DNA of 64,000 bases from Turnera subulata (taxonomy: Eukaryota; Streptophyta; Magnoliopsida; Malpighiales; Passifloraceae). The notes beneath the pieces are model-generated. The model had not been told where the DNA came from. It saw nothing but the letters and a program-made list of their open reading frames with translations, and ran no database searches. Location: assembly GCA_028386065.3 (NCBI GenBank), contig JAKUCV010007751.1, forward strand, positions 28,159-92,158, written 5' to 3'. Within the stretch, counting starts at the first letter, position 1; each line of letters opens with the position of its first letter. Of the stretch, positions 55,356 through 64,000 are shown piece by piece. Made by a program: the position numbers and the translations under genes.

Positions 55356-56596
55356 CTTCTTTGTTAATAAGCCAAAGAGAGCTTGCAAGTAACTAAACTA
55401 TTATAAAAAACATACTCAGCTTATTATACTCAACAAGGCCCAATAACAACCTTTGATTATATGTAGTTGAAATTTCCCTATGTTTTGTTGTGTCTCCATA
55501 TTTGTCTTTGTCCGACAGAATTTATATTTTCCTTACTGGGTAACAAACTTATTAATTTTTTAAGTAATTATGCAATTTTATATTTTTAGAAAAAGTTAGG
55601 TGAAAAATATTTAATTACAACTGTATTGTTTTCTTCCATTTGTTTATTATGGCTGACTTATTTGTGTCTAAGTGGCTTTTTACGTTATTCTAACAGTGAC
55701 ATCTTGTTGATGATAATTGGAAGGAGTACTTTTGGTTTTGATTGTCATGATTTTGGAAGCTGCACGTTTCAGGGAGATAAGGACATTGGTGGAAGACTTA
55801 ACCGTTGGTTGGAGCATGCTATAAAATTTTCACTAGTTTTGGGTCGATGCACTACGTGGCTTCGGATAGCTTTGGGATAGTTTCGGGAATCAAAAGATTA
55901 TGCGTGTAGAAAACTTTTTTTAATAAATTACGTGTGAAAACCTTTTTTAATAATCTATGTTATCATGCCTTTGAGAAAAATTGTGGTGCTGCAAATAATT
56001 AGCAACACTTAATTCAACAAAAAAATAATTAGCAATATGTGGTAAAAAAATTTAAAAACTGAAATATTTGACAAATTTTCTTTAAATTAAATTTAAATAT
56101 AATTGACTTATTTCAAATCTAAAGAAAACTATCCCAATTTTTTTTTTTTAAAATACCCTTCCAAAGTTTTAAGTTTCACATAACATGGAAGATAGAACAA
56201 CTGTTTTTAATAATCGTTCAGAAGATTCCCAAGTGTTTATCGTCTGTAAGAGTACTGTAGTCCTGGAAACTTGTCATCATACATGCATACAATGATCAAG
56301 ATATATGTTTCTTATATTTCAATGTTTTTTTGCTGTGTTCCTCACAAAAGGTTGTTGCAGGTATTTCACATCATTCCTGGGACAGTCTACTTCTGTAAAA
56401 ATTACGGTGAGAAGTCAAGGCATGAGGAAAGAAGTATAATTTTGGACTTGGCAAAACAAATACAGCTATTTCACATCATCAGCGGAAACATTGTCTACAG
56501 TTGCTGAATATATGGATATGGGTATGTTACTTATTTGCAGATGGCTATGTCTATGAACCCAGTTCCTTTTTTTGAAGACAATCATTCCTTATTGTT
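55356..56596. repeat. DUF241-associated block, left of copia element 2
   Basis: Counterpart of 35420-36550 plus 40290-41285, with deletions. It carries the scrap FQGDKDIGGRLNRW (about 55770) and the NYGEKSRHEERSIILDLA scrap (about 56400), but no intact gene. Copia element 2 has split the block at 56597. Confidence 0.45.
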
Positions 56597-56601
56597 GTTT
56601 T

Positions 56602-57482
56602 TGTTAGCTTTTGTTTCTCAAAGAAAAGAACTTCAGCTCAAGAACATCGATGTTGAATCAATAACTTCGATGTTTTGAGGCTACTGGTCTTCAATTTCTC
56701 TGGCAGTGCACTTAGAACATCGATGTTGAACTAAGAACATCGATGTTAAAATGCTACTGGAACTTCAAATGATTCTGCCGAATGCTTAGAACATCGATGT
56801 TTAAACTAAAACATCGATGTTTATTGAATTCGGGGTTTCAAACAATTTTGCCGAGCTGCTAGAACATCGATGTTGTGTCAAGAAACATCGATGTTTTATT
56901 GATCAGCAGCTTCAAAGAATTCGGCCGAACGATTATAACATCGATGTTGGGGCTAGAACATCGATGTTTTCTGGGAAATTTCTAGAACACTCAAGTTGGT
57001 TTTTTGGGTTACTGTTCCATTGGTTTTCTCTCAATTCTTTCAATCACTTGACTTGAACACTTGATGAACAAGTCAAGGAACACTCAGTGAAGTGAAACAC
57101 AAACGATTTTCTTTTATTTTCACTTTATTGAAACCAGATTACAACTCTAAATATATAGGCCATATTCAGCTTACTGCAGCAACTTGCAGCCCATACCTTC
57201 AACTTGCAGCCCCATACCTTCAACCCATGCTGCTTAGTGCAGCATGGAGACCTATAATCCACTAAGTTGATCTTTTTGGTTTGCTAAACATGAGGCCTAC
57301 CAAGAATGATCAGACAACAAAGGGTTCATTACAATATTAAAAAACACACACAACTAACACACTTTTCCTAACACACTCCACACAGCTTGATTATTCTCCA
57401 CTAACTCACACTAGTGACTTGATCACTCTAATGCAGCTTGATCACACATCACACTAGTGCAGCTTGATCACATAATCTAAAA
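56602..57482 (-). repeat. 3' LTR of copia element 2
   Basis: 881 bases. It carries five pairs of AACATCGATGTT-type palindromes, at 56643/56663, 56716, 56790, 56863 and 56937 and their partners 20 or 21 bases on. This is two pairs more than element 1 has. Confidence 0.88.
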
Positions 57483-60400
57483 CTCCCCCTTGACCAAGCT
57501 GCTCTTCATATTCAACATGTTCTTCAACAAATCAAACCTGTTCTTGGGCAAAGGCTTTGTGAACAGGTCTGCCAATTGCATTTCGGAGGAGCAGAATAAA
57601 ACTTGAACTTCTTCTTCACTTTCAGCTTCACGAATCACATGGAATCTAATCTTGAAATGCTTAGTCCTGCCATGATCAATTGGATTCTTAATCATTGCAA
57701 TAGTGGACTGATTGTCACAGAATAGCTCCATAGGTTCTTCTTGCTCCATCTTCAAGTCAAACATGATCTTTCTGAACCAAACAACTTGATTTACAGTTGA
57801 AGCAGCAACAAGATACTCTGCTTCAGCTGTGGATTGAGCAACAACGGTTTGTTTCTTGGAACACCACGAAAACGCATTTGAACCAAACAAGAAAACATAA
57901 CCAGTTGTGCTTTTCATATCATCCACACTTCCAGCCCAATCACTGTCACTGTATGCCTTCAATTTTGCATCTTTGGATGAGCTATAATGTAAACCAAGAT
58001 CAGTAGTGCCTCTAACATACCTTAGCACTCTCTTCATGACAGTAGCATGGCTCTTCTTAGGGGCATTGAGAAACCTTGATAATAAATTTGTTGCAAATAG
58101 TAAATCAGGACGAGTTGCTGTAAGATACAGCAAGCTCCCTACACAGCTTCTGAACACCCCGATTTCAGCATCTTCTTCATCTTCATTCTTTGCAAGCTTG
58201 GTGTTTTGGACCAATGGGGTTGCCACTGATTTGCAAGAGTCCATTTTGAATTTTTTCAGAATAGATTCAGCATATCATTTCTGAGAGATCATGATTCCTT
58301 CATCACATTGCATCACCTCCATTCCAAGGAAGTGGTGCATCAATCCCATATCAGACATTTCAAACTCTTCCATCATTTTAGTTTTGAAAACTGAAATTTT
58401 GCTGTGATTTGCTCCAGTAATCAGCATGTCATCAACATAGAGGGAGACTATGATCAAATCATCACAAGAGTTGCCTTTCACATTCAGAGTTGCTTCACTT
58501 TCACTTCTTTTGAATCCTTGATGAACCAAGTGACTTTCCATGCGACTATACCAAGCTCTTGGAGCCTGTTTTAGTCCATAGAGAGCTTTCTTCAACCTGT
58601 AAACATGATCTTCTTTGCCTTCCACAATGAAGCCTTTAGGTTGCTCAATATGGACTTCTTCTTCTAGAATTCCATTTAGAAATGCAGACTTTACATCTAA
58701 GTGGAATACCTTCCATTTGTTTTGAGCTGCAATGGCCAAGAGCAATCTGATTATGTCAAGGCGCGCTACTGGGGCAAATGTTTCAAGGTAGTCTAAGCCA
58801 TATTGTTGTGCATAGCCCTTAACTACAAGCCTTGCTTTAAACTTGGAAATGGTGCCATCAGGATTCATTTTTATGCGAAACACCCATTTGACTCCAATTA
58901 TCTTCTGATTTCCAGGTCTTACAACCAATTCCCAAGTTTCATTCTTGTTGATCATGCCAATTTCTTCCTCCATAGCCCTTATCCAATGCTCTTGATTTGC
59001 TGCCTCTTCATAACAATGTGGTTCTGTTTCTACAAAATTGCACCTCTCATATACATCAGCAAGTGGTCTAAGCTTCATTGGAGGTGTATCTGAATCATAA
59101 TCTTCTTCGTTTAGAGGATGATCTTCTTGTTCTTTAGTTGCATCACCAGGACTATTCTTCATTACCTTCTTTTCTTTCCAATCCCAATAAGCTTCTTCAT
59201 CCACTTTGACATCTCTTGTTGTCACCACCTTCTCATTGTCAACCATGAACACCCTGTAGCCTTTGGATTGACTGTTGTATCCCAACAATATGCCTCTTTC
59301 AGCTTTGAAGTCCAGCTTCTTTCTCTTTTCTTATGGAACATGGACATAGCAAAGAGAACCAAATACTTTCAAATGCTTCACAGTTGGTTTCTTTCCAGAC
59401 CAAGCTTCTATAGGAGTCATTCCTTCTACTGATTTTGTTGGAAGCCTATTGATGAGATACACAGCAGTGTAGGTAGCTTCTGCCCAAAAACTTTGAGGAA
59501 GTTTCTTTTCTGCTAGCATGCTCCTTGCCATCTCCATCACGGTTCTGTTTTTCCTCTCTACCACTCTATTTTGCTGAGGGGAATATGGTACTGTCAATTG
59601 TTGATGAATCCCATTTGAGTTGCAGAACTCTTCAAACATTTTTGACATGAACTCTCCCCCTCTATCTGATCTCAGCTTCTTCAACCTACAATTGCTTTGT
59701 GTTTCTGCCATGCCTTTAAATTTCTTGAATACTTCCAGAGTTGCCAACTTATTCTTCAAGAAGTAAATCCATGTCATGCGTGTTAGATCATCAATGAATA
59801 GTATGAAATAGATATTACCACACAAAGAGGGTGTGTGCATTGGGCCACAAATGTCGGTGTGCACCAGCTCCAGCTTCTCTAGGGCTCTTCCTTCTGCTGC
59901 AACCGGGAATGATTCTCTATGCATCTTTCCCAATTGGCATGGCTCACAAATTTCTCCAGGAACTTGTATTGGTGGCAAATCCCTAACATACTCCTTTTGT
60001 GCAACAAGTTTCAAAGAATGCAAGCTAGCATGGCCATATCTTCTATGCCATAAGCTACTTTCATCAACTTCACTTGTGTTCACCATCTCATAATGCATAT
60101 TCAAGTTCAAAGGAAACGCATTGTTCTTCATTTTAATTTTGCTGACTAATTTTCCTTCCACAGCAATCATACAACAATCATCTTCAAAGCTCACAGAATA
60201 TCCATTTTTAACCATCTGTGGAACACTCAAAAGATTGTGCTTCAAACCAGGAACTAAGAGGACATCTTTAATGAGCCTACTAACTCCATTGTAGTTCATT
60301 GAAACCGTACCTTTTCCTTTGGATTTGAGAGTGGCACCATCAGCAGTTTTGACTTCAACACAGATTGATTTGTCCAAGTCCAAGAACCATTTTGAATTTC

Positions 60401-61457
60401 CAGTCATGTGACTGGTGCAGCCACTGTCAATGTACCAAACACCATTTTCTTGCTTTTCTGAACTTTCACTTGCCATGAACATGAACTCTTCTTGATTTTA
60501 TTTGTCTAACTTAGCTTGATGTTGAGTCTGAATTTGCTGTTGTTTTTGCAATTGTTGTTGGACTTGATTTTCTCCATTTTGTTTTGCTTTGCAAAAACGT
60601 TCAATGTGGCCAATTTTGTGGCAAAAGTTGCATTTCTTGTTTCTCCAGCACCTCTGCTCCAAATGATTTGTCTTTCCACAGAATTTGCAAGGTGAAAACA
60701 CTGTTTGTGAACTTGAGGCCTCCTTCTGGTGCTTGTACATACTTTTCTCCGGTTTTTGTGTAGCTTTAAAATTGTTGTTGACATTTTTCTGCTTGGCTTG
60801 GAAGACCTTTTCAATCCCTGCTTCAACTCTTCTCACATGCCTCTGCTCATGAGCTTTCAATTCGCCAATGAGTTTAGGAACTGACATCTCAGTGATGTCT
60901 CTTGATTCTTCAATAGCTGTAACTTTTGCTTCAAATTTATCTACAACTGTGTTGAAGATCTTCTCAACTACTCTTACCTCAGGAATCACTTTTCCATATA
61001 GTCTGATTTTGTTGACAATGCCTTAAGCCTTTGAAGCATACTCCCTAATGGTTTCTGTTTCTGACATCTTCAGCATCTCAAAATCTCTTCTCAAGGATTG
61101 CATTCTGATTTGCCTTGTTTCTTTAGATCCTCTGAACTGCTTCTCAAGGATCTCCCATGCTTCTTTGACTGTTGTAGCCCCAACAATCAACGGAAAAATA
61201 TCCTCTGAAACCAAAGAGAACATAAATGAAATTGCAGTATTATGTTTCTGCAATCTTTCATTGTATGTTCTTAATTGATTAACGGTCATTTCTGCAATGT
61301 CTTCTTCTTCAGTAAAACCTTCTTCAATTAAAAAGCACAAACCATTAGCTACAAGGAAGGACTTCATCCTTATAGCCCAATAGTTGTAGTTCTCTCCATC
61401 AAAAATAGGTGGTAGGGGTAAGGAAGAGGTGGTTCTATTTGCTGGTTGTGTGTTCAT
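57477..61457 (-). pseudogene. Copia gag-pol of element 2: frame conserved, four stops
   Basis: From ATG 61457 to the stop at 57477 the same frame is kept over 1327 codons, against 1333 in element 1. It is broken by in-frame stops at codon 145 (TAA, 61023), 320 (TAA, 60498), 709 (TAA, 59331) and 1061 (TGA, 58275). All domains are recognisable: Gag, two CCHC knuckles (CKFCGKTNHLEQRC, CNFCHKIGHIERFC), protease DSG, integrase HHCC and D-D-E, reverse transcriptase YVDD, RNase H. At the integrase core one motif reads QQNRVVERKN where element 1 has QQNGVVERKN. The stops rule out a full polyprotein unless they are read through. The lack of any frameshift is unusual for a dead copy. Confidence 0.9.
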
Positions 61458-61539
61458 CTTGTAGTTTAGTGTTTGGAAGGTGTTTGAGGCTGATTTGGTG
61501 AGGTTTCAATGAGTAGAACAGGCCTGAAAGAAGGCACCA

Positions 61540-61551
61540 GCTTCGCTACCA
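61540..61551 (-). other. Primer-binding site of copia element 2
   Basis: Read on the minus strand, TGGTAGCGAAGC begins two bases after the 5' LTR. It matches 9 of 12 positions of the initiator Met tRNA type site and is shared in form with element 1. Confidence 0.7.
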
Positions 61552-61553
61552 AA

Positions 61554-62443
61554 TGTTGGCTTTTGTTTCTCAATGAAAAGAACTTCAGCTCAAGAACATC
61601 GATGTTGAATCAATAACATCGATGTTTTGAGGCTACTGGTCTTCAATTTCTCTGGCAGTGCACTTAGAACATCGATGTTGAACTAAGAACATCGATGTTC
61701 AAATGCTACTGGAACTTCAAATGATTCTGCCGAATGCTTAGAACATCGATGTTTAAACTAAAACATCGATGTTTATTAAATTCGGGGCTTCAAACAATTT
61801 TGCCGAGCTGCTAGAACATCGATGTTGTGCCAAGAAACATCGATGTTTTGTTGATCAGCAGCTTCAAAGAATTCGGCCGAACGATTCTAACATCGATGTT
61901 GGGGCTAGAACATCGATGTTTTCTGGGAAATTCTGGGAAATTTCTAGAACACTCAAGTTGGTTTTTTCGGTTACTGTTCCATTGGTTTTCTCTCAATTCT
62001 TTCAATCACTTGACTTGAACACTTGATGAACACGTCAAGGAACACTCAGTGAAGTGAAACACAAACGATTTTCTTTTATTTTCACTTTATTGAAACCAGA
62101 TTACAACTCTAAATATATAGGCCATATTCAGCTTACTGCAGCAACTTGCAGCCCATACCTTCAACTTGTAGCCCATACCTTCAATCCATGCTGCTTAGTG
62201 CAACATGGAGACATATAATCCACTAAGTTGATCTTCTTGGTTTGCTAAACATGAGGCCTACCAAGAATGATCAGACAACAAAGGGTTCATTACAATAATA
62301 AAAAACACACACAACTAACACACTTTTCCTAACACACTCCACACAGCTTGATTATTCTTCACTAACTCACACTAATGACTTGATCACTCTAATGCAGCTT
62401 GATCACACATCACGCTAGTGCAGCTTGATCACATAATCTAACA
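61554..62443 (-). repeat. 5' LTR of copia element 2
   Basis: 890 bases, TG...CA on both strands. It carries the same five pairs of palindromes as the 3' LTR. Here the partner of the outermost pair is intact (AACATCGATGTT), whereas in the 3' LTR it has one substitution. Confidence 0.88.
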
Positions 62444-62448
62444 GTTTC

Positions 62449-63434
62449 TGAATGCTGCTTTGCTTACCCAGTTTTTATTCTTCAAGATTGAAGATAAAGG
62501 TGTCATTTAGCCGTAAATCATAAAGAAAAAGTGGGTTAAACAGATGTAACTTTGGAACCTGCCTTAGTGAGGTGGAACATTTAGAGAACTATTCCAGCAC
62601 TTTTTCCTGGTAGACTAATAAATAGAGCGCTGTATTTTAGAAAATTCTGATCTTTATTTTTTTCCTTTATACGTGGTTTTTCTAGAAAATCTTCTCAAAA
62701 CTGGTATAAATTTTTCTCAAATTTCAATCTGGTTTCTTTGGATTTGCATGCTTTTATGGCTTTCTGTTGCTCTACTTTTGTTATGATCTGTTAGGACTTT
62801 GGGAGGGGAGATCGGTGGTAACATATTTCATCCCGAGTTTCAGGCACAGAAAGCTGTCGATGCACCTGGCATCTTTTGCTGATGATTTCTGCAACCCACA
62901 CATCCGATTCATGTGAATCTCATTGTAGTGTACTATTGCGATTGAAAATTTGGCTGAAGAGCTTGATAGTGCATAAAGTTCTGTTGCAGAGGCTAAAAAA
63001 ATCAAATTACCAAGAACAATCATTTTATTCCTAGATTTGATATATTCAACCAGCAACCTGGTGAATTTTTTAAGTTTTAGATTGTCGTTGATTTCCCACA
63101 CATTCAGTGTAAGAAATTAGAGTTAAAATGAGACTACCAATATATAAGAGAAAGCACGCTCGGATTAAAATAAGAAACCTAAGGAGCGTATGGAATAGAA
63201 GGTAGATTAGAAAAAAAGAAGCAATAAATTTAAGAGTACACTAATGTGGGTTTCGATATAAACTTGTTCGTATATTATATATACAATCCACTAATACAGA
63301 AAGGTGGGGAAACAAAATTGTTGTTGGACAATTGATCCAAGGGGTTAAACTCGTGGTTAAGAAGATTGAGGAGGCAGACTTTAGTTTTGAGCAATCTCCC
63401 TCCTATAGACACACTCCAGCTCCCCCTCTACTTC
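62449..63434. repeat. DUF241-associated block, right of copia element 2
   Basis: Counterpart of 41297-42300. The GGNIFHPEF scrap at about 62815-62850 corresponds to GGKIFHPEF at 41685, here with more stops. No intact gene. Confidence 0.45.
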
Positions 63435-64000
63435 CTAGATGCTGGACTCTAGTGACTGCAGGCCTTTTAATGCATTCTGCACGTGTTCAGGACTGATTTC
63501 CTTGCTTGATTTCAAGGCAAGCAATTCAGCGTCCATGTTTACAGCTTCGCTGGCATCCACTTCTCCTCGAGGTGAAACTCGTTTGGACTTAGAGTGCAAC
63601 AATCTTGGAAAGATAGACCATCCTCCTTGCCTTGATTTTTCCGTTGATGGAGAAACTGAAGACAAGATTGATGCAAACACTGAAGCGCATACTTGTTCGA
63701 CCTCTTTCAGCATGCTAGAAATAGCCGATGAGGAAGAGTCTAAGCTAGTGTTCTTCTCCATTGCCTTCAAATTTTTCAAGATCTTGATAATTGCTTGCCT
63801 CATGGTTTTTCTACTGACCTTGTAGGCTTCAATATCACTAGATAAGCAAGATTCTCCTCCTCTTTTTCTGCAGAAGGATGATTGGAGCTCTTTCAAGCAG
63901 TCCCTGAGTTGCAAGAGTAAATCTCTCGTGGAATTGCAGACATCCAGCAATTGGAGTGATCCATCCAACAAGCAATCCAAGGATTTGTTGGAGAGAGCTT
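63435..64000 (-). pseudogene. DUF241 family, copy d (truncated by a stop, runs off the window)
   Basis: The frame is open from the window edge to a TAG at 63435, where copies a and b have CAG (LESSI, then stop instead of QEVEEELE). Beyond the stop the family tail can still be read for about 12 residues before a six-base insertion and loss of the normal end. Visible motifs are LLDGSLQLLDVCNSTRDLLL, LQSSFCRKRGGESCLSSDIE and SRKTMRQAIIKILKNLKAME. The protein would lack about 30 C-terminal residues. The N-terminal third lies outside the window, so it may be a truncated but expressed gene; pseudogene is more likely. Confidence 0.7.

Larger units (their letters stand above)
56602..62443 (-). mobile_element. 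Full-length Ty1/copia retrotransposon (element 2), reversed, inactive
   Basis: A 5842-base element of the same family as element 1, on the minus strand, with LTRs at 61554-62443 (5') and 56602-57482 (3'). Target duplications are GTTTT (56597-56601) and GTTTC (62444-62448), one mismatch. The parallel block at about 41287-41296 shows the empty site as GTTTC followed by TGAATGC, confirming the ends. The first LTR base pair inside the 3' LTR has mutated from TG to TT. The LTRs differ at roughly ten positions in the first 400 bases plus an 11-base duplication, so this insertion looks older than element 1. Confidence 0.92.

Overview
The window is nuclear DNA of a eudicot plant, probably a woody rosid (Rosaceae is plausible from the look of the proteins; this is inference). 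The evidence is spliced genes with GT-AG introns, plant-only families (MKP1 phosphatase, DUF674, DUF241, UPF0725/cystatin-like) and plant Ty1/copia, Ty3/gypsy, L1-type LINE and Mutator-like elements. Two single N bases (13415 and 20310) look like assembly joins.

Layout. 1-5.1 kb: a complete MAP kinase phosphatase gene (MKP1) with a leader intron and a tiny last exon. 7.0-12.4 kb: three tandem DUF674 genes, each behind a similar promoter block, plus a fourth promoter block without a gene. 13.2-21.6 kb: one copy of a segmental duplication carrying a DUF241 remnant and a broken RRM-protein gene. A full-length copia element with one intact 1333-codon gag-pol frame sits inside the RRM gene's first intron. 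23.4-24.3 kb: an intact DUF241 gene. 24.97-29.07 kb: a Mutator-like element (9-bp target duplication), split by a probable solo LTR (5-bp target duplication), which holds a cluster of inverted tRNA-box-like repeats. 29.6-32 kb: the second copy of the segmental duplication, with a nearly intact RRM gene. 33.3-35.0 kb: a LINE ORF1 remnant.

36.55-40.29 kb: a short LINE-like retroposon (17-bp target duplication) split by a 3.1-kb gypsy-type solo LTR (5-bp target duplication). 42.2-43.1 kb: a second intact DUF241 gene. 45.2-46.4 kb: a UPF0725/cystatin-like gene with a stop at codon 2. A 6.2-kb degenerate LINE is inserted just after its last visible splice donor (46.4-52.6 kb). 54.5-55.4 kb: a DUF241 pseudogene. 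56.6-62.4 kb: a second copia element, reversed, whose 1327-codon frame has four stops but no frameshift. 63.4-64 kb: a truncated DUF241 copy running off the window.

Overall this is one conserved signalling gene next to a zone of tandem duplication (DUF674, DUF241, RRM) into which transposons have nested repeatedly. Because the duplicated blocks preserve empty sites, several insertions can be dated relative to one another from the window alone. I saw no novel multi-gene system. The most unusual signal is the arrangement of AACATCGATGTT palindromes in the copia LTRs: pairs spaced 20 bp apart, repeated every 73-75 bp.
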